A stretch of 14,257 nucleotides of DNA, taken from NCBI GenBank assembly GCA_018814505.1, contig JAHIZQ010000025.1, forward strand, positions 1 to 14,257, written 5' to 3'. The notes under the pieces are model-generated. The model searched no databases. It was not told where the DNA came from and saw only the letters and a list, made by a program, of their open reading frames with translations. Origin of the DNA: Candidatus Omnitrophota bacterium. GTDB taxonomy: Bacteria > Omnitrophota > Gorgyraeia > Tantalellales > Tantalellaceae. Made by a program: the position numbers and the translations under genes. This document shows, one piece after another, positions 6,375 to 13,556 of this stretch (positions within the stretch are counted from its first letter, which is position 1; each line of letters begins with the position of its first letter).

Positions 6375-6776
6375 TCATCCTTTAGCTTTGCGAAAAAAAC
6401 ATTTATTTTTTTTCTGCAATATTTTAATAACTTTGTCATAAAGTTCAGTCAAAATAACCGGCTTGGGAATACATTCCACGTTTCTTTTAACACATTCTTC
6501 AGCCACAAGATCACTATCCCATGCCGTTATAACAATAGCCTCCACATCACCGCCTGCCACAGTCTTCATTTCATCTAGAACATGCAATCCATTTTTTTTC
6601 GGCATTCGTATGTCAAGTATCATAATATCACAAACAAGTTTTTTTAATACTTCAAGAGCCTCTTCTCCATTTTGCGCTTTATAAATATTACTTTCAATCC
6701 GTTCGTTCAAAAAAGATTTTATGGTATTATGTATCTCAAGTTCATCATCAACCACTAAAATGTTTGGAATATCCAC
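6375..6776 (-). CDS. Single-domain response regulator (CheY-like), third of a tandem set
   Basis: 133 residues, one receiver domain and no output domain. Acidic pocket Asp10/Asp11 (VVDDE), phospho-acceptor Asp55 (ILDIRMPKKNG), switch Thr84 (VITAWD) and Lys105 (PKPV) are all present. It starts at GTG 6776, immediately after the TAA of the preceding receiver gene (no gap). GGGGGG inside the end of that gene serves as ribosome site, so translation is coupled. It is the most divergent of the three receivers and has a basic, Cys- and Phe-containing tail (KKNKCFFRKAKG) that could be a docking peptide. Likely phosphorylated by the kinase at 7931-10384 (context inference). Confidence 0.87.
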   Translation of the reverse strand: MDIPNILVVDDELEIHNTIKSFLNERIESNIYKAQNGEEALEVLKKLVCDIMILDIRMPKKNGLHVLDEMKTVAGGDVEAIVITAWDSDLVAEECVKRNVECIPKPVILTELYDKVIKILQKKNKCFFRKAKG

Positions 6777-7157
6777 TTAGTCCCCCCTCTCAGATATGAT
6801 CTCATTCACAACACGTATCATGAGACTCTCTAATTCTTCGTAACTGAAAGGCTTAACAATATATTCATCAGCACCGAGTTCTTTTGCCTGCCGTTTTTTA
6901 TCCGCGTCTTTAAGCGCGGTTATCATAATAGCCCTTACTTCGGGATTAAATTCTTTAGCCGCTCTCAAAACATCTAATCCATCCGGCCCTGCCATTTTTA
7001 TATCCAAAAGAAGTATATCCGGATTTTCCTTTTTTAGCATTAAAATAGCCTGCTCTCCACCAATTGTATTAAAAACTTTATACCCCCTATAGGCAAAAAA
7101 ATCAACTAACTGTTCGCCTGCACCTTTTTCATCATCCAAAACAAGTATTTTAATCAC
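6777..7157 (-). CDS. Single-domain response regulator (CheY-like), second of a tandem set
   Basis: 126 residues, receiver only. Asp8/Asp9 (VLDDEKGAG), acceptor Asp52 (LLLDIKMAGPDG), Thr80 (MITAL) and Lys102 (VKPFS) are intact. It starts with GTG at 7157 behind AAAGG (7-nt spacing). It shares DDEKGA-E, the following F, then RGYKVF with the receiver upstream, which suggests a local duplication. There is a 49-bp gap to the previous receiver and none to the next. With no output domain it must act by protein contact, as a phosphorelay intermediate or phosphate sink. Confidence 0.89.
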   Translation of the reverse strand: MIKILVLDDEKGAGEQLVDFFAYRGYKVFNTIGGEQAILMLKKENPDILLLDIKMAGPDGLDVLRAAKEFNPEVRAIMITALKDADKKRQAKELGADEYIVKPFSYEELESLMIRVVNEIISERGD

Positions 7158-7206
7158 AATAAGCCTTTCTCTGTTATATCTTTATAAAATAGCACAACCT
7201 GTCACT

Positions 7207-7569
7207 TTATAGCCCTTTTACAATTATGCTCAATTCTTCCAATTGAATTGGTTTTTTCAAAACACCTTCTACCCCTATCTTTTTTGCCTGAGTTATTTCA
7301 TCTCCGTCTTCAAGGCCCGTAACCACAAATACTCTTACAACGCTATTTAGAGCCTTAATCTTGGACAGAATTTCCACACCATTCATTTTAGGCAACTTCA
7401 TATCCAATAGGACTAAATCCAGCTTCTCATTTTTTACAAGTTCCAAACCATCTAGCCCGTTAAGCGCTGTAAAAACCTTATATCCCCTATCTTCTAAAAA
7501 AGACTTTATAAATTCACACGCTCCTTTTTCGTCGTCAATTATAAGAATAGATTTTTTACTGCTTCTCAT
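7207..7569 (-). CDS. Single-domain response regulator (CheY-like), first of a tandem set
   Basis: 120 residues, receiver only. Asp12/Asp13 (IIDDEKGA), acceptor Asp56 (VLLDMKLPKMNG), Thr84 (VVTGLED) and Lys106 (LKKPI) are intact. ATG 7569 follows AAAGG at an 11-nt distance. It is the first receiver of the run of three and closest in sequence to the second. It lies 361 bp downstream of the histidine kinase, in the same direction. A perfect TATAAT at 7762-7767 suggests that the receivers also have their own promoter. Confidence 0.89.
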   Translation of the reverse strand: MRSSKKSILIIDDEKGACEFIKSFLEDRGYKVFTALNGLDGLELVKNEKLDLVLLDMKLPKMNGVEILSKIKALNSVVRVFVVTGLEDGDEITQAKKIGVEGVLKKPIQLEELSIIVKGL

Positions 7570-7577
7570 ACTCTAGA

Positions 7578-7673
7578 TTACCTTTCACTTTTAATTTCAC
7601 AACACTTGCCCGTTGTTCCTTCATGCTGATTTTTCGCAACCATATTTCTTTTTTTTATTCCCATATCTGTCAT
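7578..7673 (-). CDS. Possible 31-codon leader ORF before the receiver operon
   Basis: ATG 7673 opens a frame of 31 codons (MTDMGIKKRNMVAKNQHEG, then TTGKCCEIKSER) that ends at 7578, just before the receiver ATG at 7569. Its last codons contain the AAAGG of the receiver gene, an arrangement that would couple translation. It has no good Shine-Dalgarno site of its own (GCTGAAAAAA upstream). It may be a real leader peptide or chance. Confidence 0.22.
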   Translation of the reverse strand: MTDMGIKKRNMVAKNQHEGTTGKCCEIKSER

Positions 7674-7761
7674 TTTTTTCAGCGATTACCACTCCAGCAC
7701 AAAGCCACAGCTGTCATCTAAACTTGACCGGATTACAACGAACCATACCACGATAATAAAA

Positions 7762-7767
7762 ATTATA
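7762..7767 (-). promoter_or_regulatory. Perfect -10 element, possible promoter of the receiver operon
   Basis: TATAAT on the minus strand. The best -35 at 17-18 nt is poor (TATGAT/TTATGA), and there is no TG extension. If used, transcription starts near 7755 and leaves a leader of about 185 nt before the first receiver. Confidence 0.35.
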
Positions 7768-7930
7768 CCGAATTTTTCGCTAAAATCATAACTTTTTTTA
7801 GAACTTTTTTGTGAAAATAAAAAATTCTCGGGAAAATTTTTGAAAAGAAAGCCTAAAAACACGAACCGCCACAACCTATACCGTCCATTCTCAATTCCAC
7901 TAGAATAAACGTGCCCCTACCCACCAGTTA

Positions 7931-10384
7931 CTAATCACCATATACCGGAAGCCTTATCACAAATTCGGGCCCAAAATCTTTTACGTTTTGGCAATAAATT
8001 TTCCCTTCATTAAATTGCTCTATTTGTATCTTGCAAATATATAATCCTAATCCCCGGCCATCCCCTTTACTACTAAATCCTCGGTCAAACATTCTATTCA
8101 ATACTTTCTTGTCTAGTTCTTGTCCCCTATTCGATATTCCTATCTCCACATATTTTTTATCGTCTTCCGCTACATTCGCTCTTATCTTTAATACTCGTTC
8201 GCCAGCAGACGTTATTCCAGCTTGAGTCATTGCCTGATACGCGTTGGTTATAATGTTCGACATCACGCTCACTAATCTGCTTCCAGCCGCTTTTATCTTT
8301 GGCAGGTTTTCTGGAATTTTTATCTCGCTTGTTGTCTCTGACAAGTTCTCCCAATATGTCTGATACTTTGTAAACTCAAAACTCTCATCTATTATTTCTC
8401 TTACCACTACAGGCCCGATGTCTCCTGTCGTCTCTTTTGGCAAATGGTATATCGCTTCTACTACCTTCGTTATTCTTTTTACATGATCATAACTCATATT
8501 CAATCCGTCTCTCAATATCTTATCCCAATCTTTTATCTTTCTTAGATTTATCTGTATTGTGTTTAGCGTTAAATCTAGTTCCCGTATTAATTCTTTTTCA
8601 TTCTCATCTTTAGTTTTTTCTTCAGCAGACAAAAGAAAACTCTGCACTACTTCTATCTCCTTTGCATGCACTTCTAGTTTTTCTTTAAAACTTTTTTCTT
8701 CTCCCCCTCTCTCTTCCAGGCTTTTAAACGCACGTTCAAATATTTCCATAGTTTTTTCGATCTCTCCTTCTCCGGCAAATAATGTACCCGCACGTTTCAA
8801 TTCCCCCATCAGCTTTCTTGCATCTTCAACCATTGGTTTTAAACGAGTTCTGACATCTTTAAAATTATCTTCCTTACCCCTTATATCCATTAAGAGATTC
8901 TGAATCTTTCCGCTTATTACGTTTATTGGGTTATTTATCTCATGTTTCGCGCTTTGCGCTAATCGTCCTATTGCCGCAAAGCGTTCTGATGCTATCAAAT
9001 CCGCCTGCGCCGCGTTCAGTTCTTCCAAATACATCGCGTTTTTTAATGCCAACGCCACGTTCGTACCTAACGCGTTAAACGCTCTTATGTCTTCCCCATC
9101 GTACGATTCCCCCTTACTCCCACTTGCGCCACCTAGCACTATCGCGCACACCAATTCGCCATGATGCATTGCCGGCACCAACACGCTTATTCCTAGTTCT
9201 CTCATTTCTTTATACGCGGACACATCCGTTATTCGCGTTTTGTTTTGCAATTCTTCCCGCACTATCGGCACACCTACATCACGCAGGTGGCTTATTAACG
9301 TCTCTGGAATTTCCTTTTCAAATTTGTTTTCGAGTTTCGTAATTTGTTCAGTCCATTTCGAATTAACCAAATACACCCACGCTTTTTCAACTCCCATTAT
9401 TCGTTTAGTTTCCGCTATTACTAAATCAACTAAATCATTCAATCCCCTGATATGCTTTACCTCGTCCAAAAAATCTTCCATTGATTTCAAATATTCCAGC
9501 TTCTTTGCTTTTAAGCGTCTTTCAATTTGTTTTTGTATTTTCAGATAGACGTATAGCCCGCTCGGAGCAAGAATTATCCCAAAGAATATTGGCAATATCC
9601 ACGTTATTTGTAGATTCTTGTTTAAAATGTGTCCAATGAAAAACGGGATTGACAAAATCGGAACATAAACCAATAAAAAGGTTACAGTACGACTTATCGC
9701 TATGCGAATGTCTAGTAAACGATATTTAATAATCGCGTATCCTAAAACTAAATTCCCGATAACAACCGTATATGTCGCAAATGGATTTAATGGATATAAG
9801 TCAATGCTATATCCCAACATAAAACCAAAAGAACCACCACAAAAACCAATCGACATTCCCCAATATAGATACATTAATTGATTTCTTTTCAGCCCCTTAC
9901 TGTGGTGATATCCTTCATATAAACTTTTTAAAGCGATAAAAGCACAAATACCAAAATAAACCATCAGAAAAGGATATAATGGACCCGCTTGAAATAAAAA
10001 TTTTAACCCAAATTTAGGGATTGGGTTTCTTGCAAATAAATCTGTAAAAAAATTTAAAAACATAAAAATTATACTTACCACATATATGCCATAAATCATG
10101 CTTTTTTTAATATAAGTTTCACACACATGATACACTCCATGAACAAAAAATGTAGCTATAAAAATAGTCCCAAAAAGTAGAATTTTTATTGCATATATTT
10201 CGTAAAGAGCGGTTGGCGCTGTACTCTGCAAATAATAACCGTAGCCGTAAACAGCTACTGCCATAAAGAACAATGCGAAAATTTTATTTGTTATGTTTTT
10301 TCTGTTCTTAAAATATACGATCAATGAAATGCTAAAATTAGTAAGAAGGACTAATAGGCCTGCAATTGTAAAATGATTCATCAT
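7931..10384 (-). CDS. Membrane histidine kinase: multi-TM sensor, GAF, HisKA with coiled-coil insertion, HATPase
   Basis: 817 residues. About nine membrane segments span residues 5-283 and resemble the 7TM N-terminal region of histidine kinases, including the typical exit YRLLDIRIAI at 221-230. A GAF domain covers roughly 305-450. The H-box ERFAAIGRLAQSAKHEINNPI places the phospho-acceptor at His481. The N-box SNIITNAYQAM (Asn710, Asn714), F-box FDRGFSSKG (766-774) and G2 box GRGLGLYICK (776-785) are intact. G1 reads ISNRGQEL instead of DxGxG. His481 to Asn714 is 233 residues, about twice normal; residues 500-625 are charged and helical. Its start overlaps the stop of the PilZ-radical SAM gene (ATGA). 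Probable partners are the three receivers downstream. The signal sensed is unknown. Confidence 0.9.
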   Translation of the reverse strand: MMNHFTIAGLLVLLTNFSISLIVYFKNRKNITNKIFALFFMAVAVYGYGYYLQSTAPTALYEIYAIKILLFGTIFIATFFVHGVYHVCETYIKKSMIYGIYVVSIIFMFLNFFTDLFARNPIPKFGLKFLFQAGPLYPFLMVYFGICAFIALKSLYEGYHHSKGLKRNQLMYLYWGMSIGFCGGSFGFMLGYSIDLYPLNPFATYTVVIGNLVLGYAIIKYRLLDIRIAISRTVTFLLVYVPILSIPFFIGHILNKNLQITWILPIFFGIILAPSGLYVYLKIQKQIERRLKAKKLEYLKSMEDFLDEVKHIRGLNDLVDLVIAETKRIMGVEKAWVYLVNSKWTEQITKLENKFEKEIPETLISHLRDVGVPIVREELQNKTRITDVSAYKEMRELGISVLVPAMHHGELVCAIVLGGASGSKGESYDGEDIRAFNALGTNVALALKNAMYLEELNAAQADLIASERFAAIGRLAQSAKHEINNPINVISGKIQNLLMDIRGKEDNFKDVRTRLKPMVEDARKLMGELKRAGTLFAGEGEIEKTMEIFERAFKSLEERGGEEKSFKEKLEVHAKEIEVVQSFLLSAEEKTKDENEKELIRELDLTLNTIQINLRKIKDWDKILRDGLNMSYDHVKRITKVVEAIYHLPKETTGDIGPVVVREIIDESFEFTKYQTYWENLSETTSEIKIPENLPKIKAAGSRLVSVMSNIITNAYQAMTQAGITSAGERVLKIRANVAEDDKKYVEIGISNRGQELDKKVLNRMFDRGFSSKGDGRGLGLYICKIQIEQFNEGKIYCQNVKDFGPEFVIRLPVYGD

Positions 10385-11637
10385 GAATTCTTTTCTTTCT
10401 CGTCATAGTAATCTAAATTTCTACAAACCAAAGAATACGGCTCTTCACGAAGTTCCATTTGTTTACATCCGCATGTATGAAATTTTATGCCATGTTTGCA
10501 ACAAATGTCATTCAAATATAAATATTTGCTTCGCTTATATTCTAGGGGCACGCTAAAAGACTTTCCCCCTAATGGAAACGATTTTTCCCTTATCATACTC
10601 ATAGATTTTGTTAACTCACATTTTTTTGATAATTCCTTTAAAAATTTACCAAATGAAAAAAAATATGTTGCGGATAAATGAACAATACCATTTTTTACCG
10701 TTTTTTTAATAATTTTTTCAAGATTTTCATCATTGTCATCAACCAATGGAAAAATAGGATCCATCCTTATTCCCACAGGGCATCCAATTTCAACAAGTTC
10801 TTTTAGATGTTCAATTCTTTCATTGGCTGGCGGAACTCCTGGTTCCAAGAGCGCATTTCTATCCTTATCTAAATTGGTTATGCCTACAGCAATTCCTTCA
10901 ATAAGATGTTTATATTTTTTCAGTAATTTAATAGTTTTTTGTGGAATAATTGCTTTGGTAGAAATTGTAAAAATAACACCTTTGGGAAGCATATACGATA
11001 AAAGTTCATGCGTCAAGTCTCGCGCTAAAGGCGCAAACGCATCACTCGAAGGGCTAAGATAAACAACTGAGTCAGGCATTTGTTTAAGCCGGTACAACGG
11101 TGCCAGGTCAACAGGAATAACTTCTGTCGCACAAAAATTTTCTTTTTGCCATTCATTTTTTTTTATTGTCGAAAAATGACAATATAAACATTTATGTTCA
11201 CACCCAACCGTTAAATCAATCGCATACATATTACATGAATGTATTTCGCGGGAAATCTTAAACTCTGGCTTTTTTGTTGAAATTTTGGAAGTCATTTTAT
11301 CACTGTGAATTATCTTTTGTAACATTTCAAAATCTTCTGGAACTATTTCTAAAAAGTTCACCCCACTCATATATTTCTGATTTTTCATTTTCTTTGACCA
11401 TACGGCACAACCATTAGCTTTAATACCAATTGCTTTCTCGGGGTCTGCAGAAAAACATGGGGGGAGATTTAGATATATTTTCATTTTTTGAAAACAAGTT
11501 AAAGAAAATTTCGTAATTACTCTGAGGCCACTTCCGCTTAAATCAAAAGTTTCCCCTTTCAAAGAATCTGAACTCCCAAATTCAACAGGAAAGGTCATCT
11601 TAACCCGGCCAAATTTTCTTCGTTCTTCATTATCCAT
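10381..11637 (-). CDS. PilZ domain-radical SAM fusion protein (spore photoproduct lyase/COG1533-like radical SAM)
   Basis: 418 residues from ATG 11637; in-frame GTG 11649 would give 422, and the numbers below use that form. Residues 8-115 form a PilZ domain with both c-di-GMP motifs: RKFGR (Arg11-xxx-Arg15) and DLSGSG (36-41, D/NxSxxG). Residues 140-345 form a radical SAM barrel with CEHKCLYC (Cys150, Cys154, Cys157), which binds the [4Fe-4S] cluster and S-adenosylmethionine. VGITNLDKD, LLEPGVPPANERIEHLKEL and GIRMDPIFPLVDD match the pattern of COG1533 radical SAM proteins. The C-terminus has five more cysteines (383, 384, 393, 395, 409). ATG 11637 is preferred because GGAG lies 11 nt upstream, whereas the GTG abuts it. 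The gene is translationally coupled to the kinase. The substrate is unknown. Confidence 0.85.
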   Translation of the reverse strand: MDNEERRKFGRVKMTFPVEFGSSDSLKGETFDLSGSGLRVITKFSLTCFQKMKIYLNLPPCFSADPEKAIGIKANGCAVWSKKMKNQKYMSGVNFLEIVPEDFEMLQKIIHSDKMTSKISTKKPEFKISREIHSCNMYAIDLTVGCEHKCLYCHFSTIKKNEWQKENFCATEVIPVDLAPLYRLKQMPDSVVYLSPSSDAFAPLARDLTHELLSYMLPKGVIFTISTKAIIPQKTIKLLKKYKHLIEGIAVGITNLDKDRNALLEPGVPPANERIEHLKELVEIGCPVGIRMDPIFPLVDDNDENLEKIIKKTVKNGIVHLSATYFFSFGKFLKELSKKCELTKSMSMIREKSFPLGGKSFSVPLEYKRSKYLYLNDICCKHGIKFHTCGCKQMELREEPYSLVCRNLDYYDEKEKNS

Positions 11638-11704
11638 AGAAATCATCACTCCGGTCTCAAGTTCAGGCTTCTCCGCATGGAAATCTTTGACAATTACAGA
11701 TTTT

Positions 11705-11733
11705 AGTATACCTCAGTATCTGCCAATAATCAA
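11705..11733 (-). promoter_or_regulatory. Predicted promoter of the PilZ-radical SAM/kinase operon
   Basis: TTGATT (11728-11733) and TATACT (11705-11710) are 17 nt apart on the minus strand, 4/6 and 5/6 matches. The start would be near 11698, leaving a leader of about 60 nt. This separates the signalling operon from the ABC transporter genes upstream. Confidence 0.6.
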
Positions 11734-11937
11734 ACTTTAAATTGGCTTAAAGTGTCGCAGTGTTGTTTTTGAGCAGAATTTTGATTTGCTGATTTTGATT
11801 TAAAAATATTTCGGGTTTTAATTGTAACTCTTTCCTTTTCAAATGGTTATAAAAAATTCATCCCGTTGCCAATATTTTAAGCCTCTTGAATCAACCCTAA
11901 CATTTTTTCAAATATCACTTCTAATAACTCATTACGT

Positions 11938-12686
11938 CTATTTTACCATTTCTGAAAAATCTGGAACTACCGCTAACAACATTTTGGTATAATCACTTTT
12001 AGGCGAACGGTATAATTCATCACTTGGGGCTACTTCAACAAACTTTCCATTCTTCATGACACCAACCACATCCGACATAAATTCCACAACCCGAAGATCA
12101 TGTGATATGAAAAGATACGTCAAATTAAACTCTTCCTGTAAATCTTTCAGCAAATTCAATATGCCTGCTTGAATTGAAACATCCAAACTTGAAACCGGCT
12201 CATCAAGCACAATTACATCCGGTTTATGAATTAACACCCGAGCGATTGCAATTCTTTGCCTCTGGCCGCCAGAAAACTGGTGAGGATACTTGTCCTTACA
12301 AATTCCATAATCCAGCCTAACTCTGGCTAGAATTTCTTTGATGCTTCTTTCGATTTTATCTTTTTTTACACTACGGGCAACAAGGGGTTCGGCAATTATC
12401 TGAGATATGGTCATACGCGGATTCAAAGAACCATATGGATCCTGAAAAACAATGTCTTTGTCTCCTATTACAGTAACTCTCCCTGCAGAGGGAACTAGCA
12501 TTCCAACTATCATTTTCGCAATCGTGGATTTCCCACACCCCGATTCACCTACCAGTCCAAAAGTTTTCCCTTTTTGCACTGTAAAACTCACATCATCCAC
12601 TGCTTTTACGGGTTCTTTCTTTCCCATACAAAAGATGTCTTTTTTTAAAAATATTTTTTAACGTCACGCATTTCGATCATGTTCAT
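11938..12686 (-). CDS. OppF/DppF-like ABC transporter ATPase, frameshifted near its start
   Basis: Cytoplasmic ATPase of a peptide/nickel-type importer. The undisturbed part runs from 12627 to 11938 (229 codons): Walker A GESGCGKST (27-35), Q-loop FQDPYGSLNPRM (Gln62), signature FSGGQRQR (118-125), Walker B VIVLDEP (Asp142, Glu143) and H-loop His176. Family members start about 20 residues earlier with a strand of the type MIEVRDLKKYF. That strand exists here in another frame: ATG 12686, behind AAAGGA, encodes MNMIEMRDVKKYF and then meets TAA at 12645-12647. One extra base in the T5A7 run (12640-12651) would join the two parts. The loop between Walker A and Q is also shorter than usual. Possible explanations are a sequencing error, a disabling mutation or slippage. 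It is the last gene of the transporter operon. Confidence 0.82.
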
Positions 12687-12746
12687 ACAAAATCCTTTTT
12701 TTTCAACGGACAGGAACGGGGCCCTATCCCTACATCAACAAACTGG

Positions 12747-13556
12747 CTAACCAACCGGCAGTCTTCTTCTGGTATCTCCCAATCTCGGAATACATGCAAT
12801 CAAATTTCGGGTATATTCATGTTGTGAATTGTATAAAACAGATTTTTTTGTTCCTTTTTCCACTATTTTTCCGTTTTTCATAACACACACGCTGTCAGCA
12901 ATCATGTTTACCACTGAAAAATCATGAGTAATAAAAAGAACTGATAAATTTCTTTGTTTGCGGATAGTATCAATAAGTTCCAAAATTTCTTTCTGCACAG
13001 ACACATCTAACGCGGTTGTAGGTTCATCTAAAATCAAGATCTCCGGATTACACGCAATCATCATTGCCAATAAAGCACGTTGCCTCATTCCACCCGAAAG
13101 TTCATGCGGGTATTTCGATAAAACATCCCGCGAAAGACAGACCAATTCTACCAATTCTACCAATCTTTTTAGCATATCCTTTCTTAAATATTTTTGATGA
13201 GCTTCAATCGTTTCCGATATCTGACGTCCTACACACATAACTGGATTCATGGCGGTAAACGGTTCCTGAAAAACCATTGAAATTCTGTTTCCTCTTATTT
13301 TTCGCATTTCTTCGGAAGAAAGATCGAAAATGTTTCTGTTTGCAAACATAATACAGCCGTTTTTACAAATAGCCTCATTGGGAAACAATCTTAAAAGAGA
13401 AAGCCCGGTCAATGTTTTGCCACTACCTGACTCCCCCACAAGAGCGGTAATCTGTCCGGGGAAAAGCTCAAAACTCACATCACGAACAACCGTTTTATTT
13501 CTAACAGTTAGCGTTAAATTTTTTACTTCAAGAATTTTATCCTGCATCGGATTCAT
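12747..13556 (-). CDS. OppD/DppD-like ABC transporter ATPase
   Basis: 269 residues with a complete ABC ATPase core: Walker A GESGSGKT (41-48), Q-loop FQEPFTAMNP (Gln97), signature LSGGMRQR (153-160), Walker B ILILDEPTTALD (Asp177, Glu178) and H-loop His211. These motif variants are typical of the OppD/DppD/NikD subfamily of peptide or nickel importers. The protein stops at IPRLGDTRRRLPVG, where most relatives (320-330 residues) continue with a Cys-containing C-terminal extension, so this is a short form. ATG 13556 directly follows the TAA of the permease gene, with CAAGGG as ribosome site, so translation is coupled. It should pair with the OppF-like ATPase downstream to drive the permeases. 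Confidence 0.88.
   Translation of the reverse strand: MNPMQDKILEVKNLTLTVRNKTVVRDVSFELFPGQITALVGESGSGKTLTGLSLLRLFPNEAICKNGCIMFANRNIFDLSSEEMRKIRGNRISMVFQEPFTAMNPVMCVGRQISETIEAHQKYLRKDMLKRLVELVELVCLSRDVLSKYPHELSGGMRQRALLAMMIACNPEILILDEPTTALDVSVQKEILELIDTIRKQRNLSVLFITHDFSVVNMIADSVCVMKNGKIVEKGTKKSVLYNSQHEYTRNLIACIPRLGDTRRRLPVG

Larger units (their letters stand above)
7570..7930. other. 361-bp spacer between the kinase and receiver genes
   Basis: A/T-rich and without a convincing gene. It contains a perfect minus-strand TATAAT (7762-7767), the 31-codon leader ORF (7578-7673) and long T-runs. A 62-codon frame at 7686-7874 starts with TTG without a ribosome site and has low-complexity Phe/Ser content, so I do not call it. 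I see no clear kinase terminator. Confidence 0.5.

Noticed and set aside
7686..7874. 62-codon minus-strand frame between the kinase and receiver genes
   Set aside because: It starts with TTG, has no ribosome site and shows low-complexity Phe/Ser/Lys composition typical of A/T-rich non-coding DNA.
11890..11945. Helix-like residues (NRRNELLEVIFEKMLGLIQEA) in the frame after the OppF-like stop
   Set aside because: It has no start codon with a ribosome site and no similarity to the usual OppF C-terminus, so I treat it as chance, though a second frameshift cannot be excluded.
11938..12627. Intact 229-residue OppF-like gene starting at ATG 12627
   Set aside because: No ribosome site lies before this ATG, and the missing first strand is encoded just upstream in another frame behind a good ribosome site.
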